Shown here in pieces: positions 53,721 to 61,602 of a stretch of DNA of 64,000 bases. The position numbers were made by a program, and so were the translations under genes. Origin of the DNA: JAWKWH01 sp041397625. Its GTDB lineage: Bacteria > Pseudomonadota > Alphaproteobacteria > Rhizobiales > Rhizobiaceae. Location: the NCBI GenBank assembly GCA_041397625.1, contig JAWKWH010000004.1:248001-312000 (forward strand), written 5' to 3'. The first letter of the stretch is position 1, and every line of letters begins with the position of its first letter. A model generated the notes under the pieces. It was given only the letters and a program-made list of their open reading frames with translations, was not told where the DNA came from and made no database searches.

Positions 53721-54898
53721 GCCGCCCCGCCCGCCAGCACCGCGGCGGACGAGCAGATGCCGCGATCGTAATTGACCATGCCGAAACCGGAGACGACGCC
53801 GATGCGCGCGTCGGCAACCTGCTTGCCGAGCGCTGCGCCGGTCAGTTGCCGCAGCGCCTCGACAAGGCCAAGAAACCCGCCTGCGGCGCCCGCCTGGCCG
53901 ACCGACAACTGCCCGCCGGAGGTGTTGTGCGGGAACGTGCCTTCGGCGGTGAGCGTGTGGCCGCGCACGAAATCCGGCCCCTCGCCCTTGGCGCAGAAGC
54001 CCAGATCCTCGAACTGCATCATCGAGATCACCGGGTAATCGTCATAGGTTTCGAGCAGATCGGCCGCGTCCGGCGCAATCCCGGCGACGGCCCACAATTC
54101 GTCGCGGTCGAGCGCCCAGCCGCCGCGCAGCTGCACCGGATCGTCGGGATAGGCATTGTGGCGCTCGATGGTTGAAAGCACGCGCACCGGCGCAAGGCCG
54201 AGATCGCGGGCGATATCCTCGCGCGTCACCAGGAACGCCTCGGCGCCGGCGCACGGCATGACGCAGTCGAACAGGTGGATCGGATCGGCGATCGGCCGCG
54301 CCGCGAGATAGGCGTCGAGCGTCAGTTCCTTCTTCAGCAGTGCATGCGGAAAGGCCCGCGCGTTGTCGCGCTGGGCGACGCAGATCTTGCCGAAATCCTC
54401 GCGCGTCGCGCCGTATTCGCGCATGTAGCGGTCGGTCAGAAGCGCGAAGCTGGCATTGGGTCCGCCGGCACCGTAGGGATAGCTGCCGTCCTGGGCGAAG
54501 CGCGAGAAGCTCGACAGCATGCGGCGGAAGGAATCGACATGGTTGGCGTCGCCGGCGACACAGGCGACGATCGACGCGTCACCCGACTGCACGGCACGCG
54601 CCGCGCGCCTGAGCGCGACGACGCCCGACGCGCCGCCCATGGGAATGTGGTCGAGCCAGCGCGGCGTCAGGCCCAGATGCTGGGTCAGGCCGACGGCGGT
54701 GTCGGGATGCAGCGTGAACGACGAAACGGTCAGGCCGTCGATGTCGGTTGGCGCGATGCCGGCGCGGCGGACAAGCTCGCCGAGCGCCCGGGCGATCCAC
54801 CAATGGGCCACCTGCGGCGAATAGCGCTCATACGGCACGGTAACCGGCACCGCCGCGACCACGCCGTCATAGCCCCTTCGCGACGCGGCCGGGGCCAT
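53717..54898 (-). CDS. thiolase-like protein lacking canonical catalytic residues
   Basis: 393 residues of SCP-x/non-specific lipid-transfer thiolase type (RRAGIAPTDIDGLTVSSF; CVAQRDNARAFPHALLKKEL). The position of the nucleophilic Cys is Gly89 (PMGGASGVVAL instead of xCASG), and the GHP His is replaced (TSGGQLSVGQAGAAGG, Gln335). A Cys remains near the C-terminus (Cys382). Loss of Cys and His with a DUF35 partner is the pattern of Ltp2-type retro-aldolases acting on acyl-CoA, so that reaction is more likely than thiolysis. It overlaps the ligase stop by 1 bp. Confidence 0.85.
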   Translation of the reverse strand: MAPAASRRGYDGVVAAVPVTVPYERYSPQVAHWWIARALGELVRRAGIAPTDIDGLTVSSFTLHPDTAVGLTQHLGLTPRWLDHIPMGGASGVVALRRAARAVQSGDASIVACVAGDANHVDSFRRMLSSFSRFAQDGSYPYGAGGPNASFALLTDRYMREYGATREDFGKICVAQRDNARAFPHALLKKELTLDAYLAARPIADPIHLFDCVMPCAGAEAFLVTREDIARDLGLAPVRVLSTIERHNAYPDDPVQLRGGWALDRDELWAVAGIAPDAADLLETYDDYPVISMMQFEDLGFCAKGEGPDFVRGHTLTAEGTFPHNTSGGQLSVGQAGAAGGFLGLVEALRQLTGAALGKQVADARIGVVSGFGMVNYDRGICSSAAVLAGGAA

Positions 54899-56535
54899 CA
54901 GGCGGCTTTCCGCTTCTTCAGATGGCACAGGTCGATCGTCGCCGGATCGTCGCGCAGCGCGGCTACCACGCCCTTCAACTCGCCGCGCTGCACCTTGTTG
55001 GTCGAGGTCAGCGGCAACCGGTCGACGAAGGCGATGAAGCCCGGCGCCTTGTAATAGGCAAGCTGGGTCAGGCACCACTCGGCTATTTCGCCGGCCAATG
55101 CCGCGGCTTCCCCGCCGCCTTCCGGCTCCGCCCGAACGATGCAGGCAAACACCTCCTCGCCGCGCACCGGGTCGGGCGTGGCGGCGACAGCAGACGCCTC
55201 GACCGCCGGATGACGGTTCAGCACGCCCTCCACCTCGATCGCCGCGATGTTCTCGCCGGAGCGGCGGATGACGTTCTTCTTGCGGTCGACGAAGGAGAAA
55301 CTGCCGTCATCGTTGCGCCGGACGATGTCGCCGGTATGGAACCAGCCGCCGCGCCACGCTTCCGCCGTCGCCGCCTCATCCTTCAGGTAGCGGTCGAAGA
55401 AACCGTAGCGCGGATCGGCGCCGGCGCGGCGCACCAGCAGTTCGCCCGGTTCGCCGGTTGCCGCCACGTCGCCGCCGTCGGTCTCGATGCGGACCTCGAC
55501 CTGCGGCGCCGGCGTGCCGAAACAATTGCTGCCGACATTGCGCTCGCCATCCGAAGCGGCGATGACGGCGCCGTTGCCGGTCTCGGTCATCGCCCAGGCC
55601 TCGATCAGCGGAAAGCCGAAGCGTTCCTCGAACGGCGCGTGCAGCGTTCGGTCGACGCCGGCGCCGAAGCCGAAGCGGACATCGTGCGCACGATCTTCCG
55701 CAGCCGCCGGCGCACCCATCAGCATCGCCGGCATCACGCCGAGATAATGCACCACGGTGGCCTGCGTCTCACGCACGCTTTTCCACCAGCTCTTCGGATG
55801 AAACCGGTCGAGCACGGTCAGGCAGCCGCCGACGGCGACCATGCCCATGGTCGAGCAGGCAAGCGCGTTCATATGGAACAGCGGCAGCGGCGTGATCATG
55901 CGTTCGCCGTCGAAGGTCAGCGCGCAATGGCCGCCGACATTGCGATACCAGTGGCCGCAATTGAGGAAATAGGAATTGTCGAGCACGCAGCCCTTGGGCA
56001 GGCCGGTGGTGCCCGAGGTGTAGAGCAGCGCCGCCTCGATATCGCCGTCAGCCGGCCCGCCGGTCATGAGCTCCGCCGCGGCGGGCGGTTCGTCGTCGGG
56101 GTCGACGACCTTGAGACGTGATTTCGCGCCGGCCGCTTTCAGGTCGCCATGGCGCGAGGCGATCGCGACCGCGAGGTCCATTTCCGAATGGCCGATCAGG
56201 TAGTCCAGTTCCGCCTGCCGCAGGTCGGGATTGATCGGGATGATCGACGCGCCAAGGCCGTTCAGCGCCAGCCAGTGATCGAAGAACACGGGGCGGTTTT
56301 CCAGCAGGAGCCCGACGCGGCGGCCGGCGCCATAGCCGGCGCGCTCATAGGCCCGGCGGCGTTCGTCGACGCGTGCCGCCATGTCGCCATAGCTGATGCC
56401 GCCAGCCTCGATGCCGTAGATCGCCGCCGTTTCCGCGACCACCCGCATGAACGGCCGCTCGGGAAAGGCTGCGGCCGTGTGCATGAAGAAATCATGCACG
56501 TTGGCGAAGTCCGTCGGTTGCGGGAAGGCGTCCAT
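54898..56535 (-). CDS. AMP-dependent acyl-CoA synthetase/ligase
   Basis: 545 residues. The ATP/AMP loop is LLYTSGTTGLPKG, the A5 region EAWAMTETGNG, the hinge GWFHTGDIVRRNDDGSFSFV followed by DRKKNVIRRSGENI, and the C-terminal Lys in TSTNKVQRGEL. It activates a carboxylic acid to its CoA thioester, probably the operon substrate or an oxygenation product. Relatives include crotonobetaine/carnitine and aromatic-acid ligases. It lies 7 bp after the dioxygenase beta gene. Confidence 0.92.
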   Translation of the reverse strand: MDAFPQPTDFANVHDFFMHTAAAFPERPFMRVVAETAAIYGIEAGGISYGDMAARVDERRRAYERAGYGAGRRVGLLLENRPVFFDHWLALNGLGASIIPINPDLRQAELDYLIGHSEMDLAVAIASRHGDLKAAGAKSRLKVVDPDDEPPAAAELMTGGPADGDIEAALLYTSGTTGLPKGCVLDNSYFLNCGHWYRNVGGHCALTFDGERMITPLPLFHMNALACSTMGMVAVGGCLTVLDRFHPKSWWKSVRETQATVVHYLGVMPAMLMGAPAAAEDRAHDVRFGFGAGVDRTLHAPFEERFGFPLIEAWAMTETGNGAVIAASDGERNVGSNCFGTPAPQVEVRIETDGGDVAATGEPGELLVRRAGADPRYGFFDRYLKDEAATAEAWRGGWFHTGDIVRRNDDGSFSFVDRKKNVIRRSGENIAAIEVEGVLNRHPAVEASAVAATPDPVRGEEVFACIVRAEPEGGGEAAALAGEIAEWCLTQLAYYKAPGFIAFVDRLPLTSTNKVQRGELKGVVAALRDDPATIDLCHLKKRKAA

Positions 56536-56542
56536 TTGCCGG

Positions 56543-57022
56543 CTACACGAAAAGCTGGATATTGCGATGCGGCGCGTCGCAATTGACGATGTCGACGCGT
56601 TTCTTGCGGATTCTCAACATGCCGTCGACGACAGACAGCGTGTGCCGTGCCCAGCCGGCGAGGATCACCTGCTCGTCGAAACGCGTCTCCGCGTAGTGGA
56701 ACGGCGTGTAGGTTTGGTAGAGATTTCCGTCGTGGTCGATGCCGTCGATCTGCGGCGCCTGCAACAGGTGCTGGCAGCGGCTCTTGGGTTTCTGCGAGAA
56801 GGTCCGTTCGCCCTCCAGCCGCTGCACCCGCGTGCGCAGCAGCAGCATGTCCTCATAGAGCAGCGATGTGGTCAGGTGCTCCTCCTCCTGGTCCCATTCG
56901 AGCGGCATCCAGTAGATGCCGTCCTCGGCGAACAGGGCCAGCCAGTCGACAAACCTGCGCTCGTCGATCAGCCGTGCCTCGCGAATGACGAAGTCGGCGA
57001 GGTCCTTCTCTGTCGGTTGCAT
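56543..57022 (-). CDS. aromatic-ring-hydroxylating dioxygenase beta subunit
   Basis: 159 residues with the NTF2-like (ring_hydroxyl_B) pattern: EARLIDERRFVDWLALFAED, GIYWMPL, LLYEDMLLLRTRVQRLEG, then RHTLSVVDG. This small subunit has no redox centre and supports the alpha3beta3 hexamer. Its ATG overlaps the alpha-subunit stop by 1 bp, so the two are coupled. Confidence 0.92.
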   Translation of the reverse strand: MQPTEKDLADFVIREARLIDERRFVDWLALFAEDGIYWMPLEWDQEEEHLTTSLLYEDMLLLRTRVQRLEGERTFSQKPKSRCQHLLQAPQIDGIDHDGNLYQTYTPFHYAETRFDEQVILAGWARHTLSVVDGMLRIRKKRVDIVNCDAPHRNIQLFV

Positions 57023-58329
57023 CAGGCCGCCTCCATCGACATGGTCATGAACTTCTCCCAGGCGCGGAACTGGTTGCGCATCTGCGCCTCGGTGGTGCCG
57101 TTGTAGACGGCAACCGGGTTCTCCGCCTCGTGCTCGTCGTAGAGGCGCTGCACATTGACCCATTCGATGCCGTCGCTCATCAGGCCCGACTGCGCCCGCT
57201 CGTACATTTCCAGGTCGTCATGGCCGACGATCGACGTCGGCGCATTGATCAGCCGGTTGTACATGGCGGTGCGTTCCAGGAGCGTGTCGGGTGCGCCGAC
57301 CAGCCGGAATATCCAGGATTCGACCAGCGTCTTGTCGGCGGCGATCGGCTTGAACAGCCTGAGCGACTGGATCGGGCCCTTGATCATCATGTTGGGGAAA
57401 TAGACCGTGTTGTGCCGGTTCTCGCCGAGGATCGCCTTGGCGCGCTCCTCGCCATAGGCCTCGACCATCTGCTCGAAATAGCCGGGGATGGCCGAGTAGT
57501 CGGAATGGATCGAGTGGTGCACGCCGGTGTGGCCGTGGCCGTTGTCCCAGGTGCGGATGCCCATGCCCTCGAAGAACTCGTAGGGGCTCATGAACGGCAG
57601 GATCACCTCGACCGCCATCGGTTTCGGCCCGTCGCCGCCTTCCTTGTCCCAGATGTCCTTCACCGTGCCGGCCGAGGATTCGTGCGCCACCATCGGATGA
57701 CAGGTGTCGGTCTGGTTCTCGACCAGCATCTTCCAGTTGCAGTGATGCATGTAGCGCAGCGGCGAGCCGACCACCTCGAGCCGGCCTTCCGGCGAGCGGT
57801 CGATCATGTTGTCGAGGCTCGACAGCGAATCGCCGAAGAACTCCTCGAACGACATCCCTTCCGGATTGAGCCGGGCGAAGATGAAGCCGCGATAGTTCTT
57901 CACACTCTCGACCACCGTCATGCCCTTGGACGAGCACGAACTCTCGAAGCCGGTGTTCTCGTAGCCCTTCTTCAGCGGAATGGCGAGCAGGCTGCCATCG
58001 GTCTTGAACGACCAGGCGTGATAGGGGCAGCGGAAGAACTTGCCGGTGTTGCCCTTGGTGTCGATCACCACCTGGGTGCCCTTGTGCGGGCAGCGGTTGT
58101 ACATCAGCCGTACCGTGTTGTCGGTATGGCGCGCCATCAGCATCGGCTGGTCGCCGACCATGGTCGAATAATAGTCGCCCTTATTGGGCACCTGGCTGTC
58201 ATGGCCGACATAGACCCAGGTGTTGCGGAACAGGTGCTTCATCTCCATCTCGAAGACGTCCTGGCTGACATAGACGTCGCGATGCACCTCCGCCGGTTTC
58301 ACCATGGCATGGATGTCGTCGATGTTCAC
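57022..58329 (-). CDS. Rieske aromatic-ring-hydroxylating oxygenase alpha subunit
   Basis: 435 residues from GTG 58329, preceded by GGGAGG; the longer frame to 58356 starts at TTG with no good ribosome site. The Rieske cluster is C80-P-H82 ... C101-x2-H104 (NRCPHKG, RCPYHAW). The mononuclear iron region is NWKMLVENQTDTCHPMVAHE with D208, H211 and H216. Class: two-subunit dioxygenase of the benzoate/anthranilate/salicylate-like range; the substrate cannot be named from sequence. Confidence 0.93.
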   Translation of the reverse strand: MNIDDIHAMVKPAEVHRDVYVSQDVFEMEMKHLFRNTWVYVGHDSQVPNKGDYYSTMVGDQPMLMARHTDNTVRLMYNRCPHKGTQVVIDTKGNTGKFFRCPYHAWSFKTDGSLLAIPLKKGYENTGFESSCSSKGMTVVESVKNYRGFIFARLNPEGMSFEEFFGDSLSSLDNMIDRSPEGRLEVVGSPLRYMHHCNWKMLVENQTDTCHPMVAHESSAGTVKDIWDKEGGDGPKPMAVEVILPFMSPYEFFEGMGIRTWDNGHGHTGVHHSIHSDYSAIPGYFEQMVEAYGEERAKAILGENRHNTVYFPNMMIKGPIQSLRLFKPIAADKTLVESWIFRLVGAPDTLLERTAMYNRLINAPTSIVGHDDLEMYERAQSGLMSDGIEWVNVQRLYDEHEAENPVAVYNGTTEAQMRNQFRAWEKFMTMSMEAA

Positions 58330-58345
58330 GGCCTCACCTCCCGCA

Positions 58346-59317
58346 TCAAAGATCAAGAACCAGCCGCGGCGATTTCGACCGCGACACGCAAATCTGCATC
58401 ACCTTGCCCGACGCTTTCTCGTCATCCGACAACACCACGTCGCGATGGTCCGGCGTGCCGGAGATCACCTCCGTCTGGCAGATGCCGCAATCGCCGCGCT
58501 GGCAGTCGTAGAGCACGTCGTGGCCGGCTTCCTCCAGGACCTCGATGATGCTCTTTCCGGCCGGAACCGGCAATACCTCGCCGGTCGAGGCAAGTTCGAT
58601 CTCGAAGGCGTCGCCGGCGGTTGCCGCCGCCTGGTTGGTGAACAGCTCGAAATGGACGTGGTCGTCGGCAAAGCCGCGCCCGCGCGCCGCCGCCTTCACC
58701 GCCTCGATCATGCCCCTGGGCCCGCAGACATGCACATGCGCGTCGATCGTCACCGCCGCCAGCACCTTTGCCAGGTCGAGCGCGGTTTCCGGCTCGTCGT
58801 CATAGTGTTCGATCAACCGGTCGCCGGCCAATGCGCGCAATTCGTCGACGAAGGCAAGCAGACCGCGGCTGCGGCCGGCATAATGCAACACGAAATCGCG
58901 ATCCCGCCCTGCCAGTTCGGCGACCATGCCGGTGATCGGGGTGATGCCGATACCGCCGGCAAACAGCACAACCGGGGCCGCGCCGGCAGCCAGCGGAAAG
59001 TCGTTCTTCGGCGGCGCGATCTCCAGCGCGGCACCTTCGGCAAGCCCGTGCATGAAGCGCGAACCGCCGGCGCTCTCCTCCTCCAGCCGCACCGCGATGC
59101 GATAGGCTGTCGGCCCGTCCTTCGCACCCTCGGCGCCGGCCGGCTCGAAGCGCATCAGCGAATAGGCGCGGTCGCCGCCGTCCGGCAGGCTGACGCGGAC
59201 ATGGGCGCCCGGCTCGAAAGGCGGGAGCGCCCCGCCCTCCGCCGGCGTCAGCTCGAATGACCGGATCTGCGGCGTCTCGGCGCTGATCCTGCTTACCGCG
59301 AGCCTGATTGCGTTCAT
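58346..59317 (-). CDS. oxygenase reductase, PDR/VanB-like flavin and 2Fe-2S protein
   Basis: 323 residues from ATG 59317, which has GGGAGGAAAG before it. A flavin domain (RAYSLMRFE) and an NAD domain (FAGGIGITPITGMV, VHVCGPRGMIEAV) precede a C-terminal plant-type ferredoxin with C-x4-C-x2-C (YDCQRGDCGICQTE) and a final Cys in MQICVSRS. This order is that of phthalate-dioxygenase reductase/VanB. It supplies electrons to the Rieske oxygenase encoded 16 bp downstream and is the first gene of the operon. Confidence 0.94.
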   Translation of the reverse strand: MNAIRLAVSRISAETPQIRSFELTPAEGGALPPFEPGAHVRVSLPDGGDRAYSLMRFEPAGAEGAKDGPTAYRIAVRLEEESAGGSRFMHGLAEGAALEIAPPKNDFPLAAGAAPVVLFAGGIGITPITGMVAELAGRDRDFVLHYAGRSRGLLAFVDELRALAGDRLIEHYDDEPETALDLAKVLAAVTIDAHVHVCGPRGMIEAVKAAARGRGFADDHVHFELFTNQAAATAGDAFEIELASTGEVLPVPAGKSIIEVLEEAGHDVLYDCQRGDCGICQTEVISGTPDHRDVVLSDDEKASGKVMQICVSRSKSPRLVLDL

Positions 59318-59372
59318 CTCACTTTCCTCCCGCAGCATCCGATTTGCCGGTTGCTTTTATATTCCATTTCAT

Positions 59373-59401
59373 ATATTCATACCTAAAATGATTAATGTCA
59401 A
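59373..59401 (-). promoter_or_regulatory. promoter and candidate MarR operator of the oxygenase operon
   Basis: On the minus strand TTGACA (59401-59396) and GAATAT (59378-59373) are separated by 17 bp, a strong sigma-70-type promoter about 56 bp before the reductase ATG. The spacer and -10 hold an inverted repeat TATTCAT (59374-59380)-N7-ATGATTA (59388-59394), matching at 6 of 7 positions. An operator there would block RNA polymerase, fitting repression by the divergent MarR protein. Confidence 0.6.
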
Positions 59402-59480
59402 GTGCCGTCGATCTGTTACAAGAACTGACTATGATGCTGAAAATTCGTTGCATAAAGGCCGCTGCCGTGGGAATGTCGGC

Positions 59481-59984
59481 ATGAGACAGCCAACAAGGAT
59501 TTCGACAATCGGGGAAGATACCAGGCCATTCGTCGAGGATTACCTGCTCTATCTGCTGGCAGCATCGAGCCATGCCCTGTCGGCGGAGTTCCATGCCGAG
59601 GTGAAGCGTCGCGGATTGAAGATCAACGAGTGGCGGGTGCTCGCCTGCCTCGTCGATCGTCCCGGGCTGATGCTCACCGAGTTGGCCGGCCTGGTGCTCT
59701 TCGAGCAATCGCACCTGACCAAAGTCATCGACCGCATGGTTGACCAAGGGCTTGTCGAGCGCTCCAAAACCGATGATGATCGGCGCAAGGTGCTGATCCA
59801 GATCACCGATCAGGGACGAAAAATCGTCGAGCCGTTGATTGTCGCCGCCAGGCACCACGAAAAAAGGGCGGTTGAAAAACTGGACGGGGCGGAGCTTGGT
59901 CTACTGAAGCATATTCTCAAGAAGCTGATCGAAGGCCGAAACGCCGCGACGGTCACGGCGGAGAATCAAAACGCAAAGAAATGA
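59481..59984 (+). CDS. MarR-family transcriptional regulator
   Basis: 167 residues from ATG 59481; the frame is open 31 codons further upstream across the promoter. Winged helix: LKINEWRVLACLVDRPGLML, then LTELAGLVLFEQSHLTKVID and the wing GLVERSKTDDDRRKVLIQIT. Dimer helices flank it. MarR proteins typically sense phenolic or CoA-linked aromatics. It is divergent from the oxygenase operon and 59 bp before dctP, so it probably controls both. Confidence 0.9.
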   Translation: MRQPTRISTIGEDTRPFVEDYLLYLLAASSHALSAEFHAEVKRRGLKINEWRVLACLVDRPGLMLTELAGLVLFEQSHLTKVIDRMVDQGLVERSKTDDDRRKVLIQITDQGRKIVEPLIVAARHHEKRAVEKLDGAELGLLKHILKKLIEGRNAATVTAENQNAKK

Positions 59985-60043
59985 ATGACGCCACCGGCGC
60001 ATGATATTGCCAACGACCCAACAATCACCAGGGAGGAAACCAG

Positions 60044-61063
60044 ATGATTGCCACCACCATCAAACGTCTTGCGCTCGGCGCGCTTCTCGCCTCGGCCACG
60101 GCCGTTTCGGCGTTTGCCGCCGAGACCACGCTCATCATCTCGAGCTGGGCGCCGCCCACCCATGGCATAAACGCCATGGCCTGGCCGAAGCTGATCTCGA
60201 TGATCGAGGAGGCGACCGAAGGCCGGGTGACCGCCGAAATCAAGTACCAGTTGGCGCCGCCGCCGGCGCAGTTCGATCTCGTCCAGGACGGCGCCGCCGA
60301 TCTGACCTGGATTTTCCACGGCTACAATCCGGGCCGTTTCGTCGCCACCAAGCTGATCGAGCTGCCGGGCTATGAAGGCAATGCCGAGGCCGCGTCGGTC
60401 GCTTATCAGCGTGCGCACGAGAAGTTCTTCGCCGCCGCCGACGAGCACCGGGGCGTCAAGCTGGTCGCGTTGCACACCCACGGTGTCGGCGTCCTGCATT
60501 CGGACAGGAAGGTGACCTCGCTCGACGAGATCAGCGGCATGAAGCTCAGGCTCGGCGGCGGCGTGTCCAACGATGTCGGCCAGGCGCTCGGCGCCACGGC
60601 CATCAACGTGCCGGCGCCCAAGGTCTACGAGACGCTGGCCTCCCACGCCGCCGACGGCGTGATGATGCCGATGGAGGGCAAGGCGAGCTTCAAGCTCTAC
60701 GAGGTGGCGAAGAACACCTTCACCGTGCCGGGCGGTTTCTATCGCGGCTCGTTTGCCGTGATCATGAACCAGGAGAAGTTCGACTCGCTGTCGGAGGCCG
60801 ACCAAAAGGCGCTTGACGCAATTTTCGGCGAAAAGACCGCAGCCGAGTTCGGCAAGGTGTGGGACGCGATCGACAAGATCGGAGAAAAGGCGGCCATGGA
60901 TACCGAGGGCGCGACGATCACCGCCGCTTCCGAAGCCGATACGGCGAAATGGGCCGAACTGACCGGGCCGATCATCTCCAAAGTCGTTGACGAAGTCTCC
61001 GCCAAGGGCATCGATGCCAAGGCAGCGATGGAGTTCATCGCCAACGAAATGAAGAACATGTAG
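60044..61063 (+). CDS. TRAP transporter substrate-binding protein (DctP family)
   Basis: A 339-residue periplasmic protein with GGGAGGAAA before the ATG. Signal peptide MIATTIKRLALGALLASATAVSAFA. DctP pattern: a SWAPPTHGINAM start, then SGMKLRLGGG with Arg169, the residue that binds substrate carboxylate in the family, and PKVYETLASHAADGVMMPME. An organic-acid ligand is therefore likely. It starts the dctPQM set beside the oxygenase operon. Confidence 0.93.
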   Translation: MIATTIKRLALGALLASATAVSAFAAETTLIISSWAPPTHGINAMAWPKLISMIEEATEGRVTAEIKYQLAPPPAQFDLVQDGAADLTWIFHGYNPGRFVATKLIELPGYEGNAEAASVAYQRAHEKFFAAADEHRGVKLVALHTHGVGVLHSDRKVTSLDEISGMKLRLGGGVSNDVGQALGATAINVPAPKVYETLASHAADGVMMPMEGKASFKLYEVAKNTFTVPGGFYRGSFAVIMNQEKFDSLSEADQKALDAIFGEKTAAEFGKVWDAIDKIGEKAAMDTEGATITAASEADTAKWAELTGPIISKVVDEVSAKGIDAKAAMEFIANEMKNM

Positions 61064-61075
61064 CCGGCTGACGAC

Positions 61076-61600
61076 GTGGCGGGACAGACCGGACAGGATA
61101 TCGGGGCGGGCGGCCTGAAACGGGCCGGCCGCCTTGTTGCGATCCTGCCGTCCTGGCTGTCGGCGGCGACGCTGTTCGCGCTGATGGTGATGACGTTTGC
61201 CGACGTCGTTTTACGCAGCGCCTTCAACGCGCCGCTGGCCGCCGGAACCGAACTGACCAAGATCTTCATGGCCATCATCGTGTTCACCGCGCTGCCGCTG
61301 GTCACCTGGCGCGGCGAGGGTATCGTCGTCGATCTGCTCGACCCGCTGTTCTCGAATGCCGCCGCGCGCATCCGCGACATCCTGGTCGATCTCGTCAGCG
61401 GCATTCTCCTGTTCTGGCCCGCCTTCAGAATCTGGGATTTCGTCTGGCGCGCCTACAACTACGGCGACACGACGGAGTATCTGCACATCCCGCAATTCTA
61501 CGTCGTCTTTCTCGTTGCGGTCAGCGTATTCGCCACGGCGATCGTGCTCATCGTCCGCGCCGTTGTCGGCCTTTTGCGGCCGCACCTGCTCAGGGTCTGA
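61076..61600 (+). CDS. TRAP transporter small permease (DctQ)
   Basis: 174 residues from GTG 61076. Four hydrophobic helices: LSAATLFALMVMTFADVVLR, IFMAIIVFTALPLVTW, ILVDLVSGILLFWPAF and FYVVFLVAVSVFATAIVLIV. This is the usual DctQ size and topology. It starts 12 bp after the dctP stop and ends 2 bp before dctM. Confidence 0.92.
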   Translation: MAGQTGQDIGAGGLKRAGRLVAILPSWLSAATLFALMVMTFADVVLRSAFNAPLAAGTELTKIFMAIIVFTALPLVTWRGEGIVVDLLDPLFSNAAARIRDILVDLVSGILLFWPAFRIWDFVWRAYNYGDTTEYLHIPQFYVVFLVAVSVFATAIVLIVRAVVGLLRPHLLRV

Positions 61601-61602
61601 CG

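Noticed and set aside
57022..58356. TTG start at 58356 for the Rieske alpha subunit
   Set aside because: It would overlap the reductase stop and has no ribosome site; GTG 58329 follows GGGAGG at good spacing.
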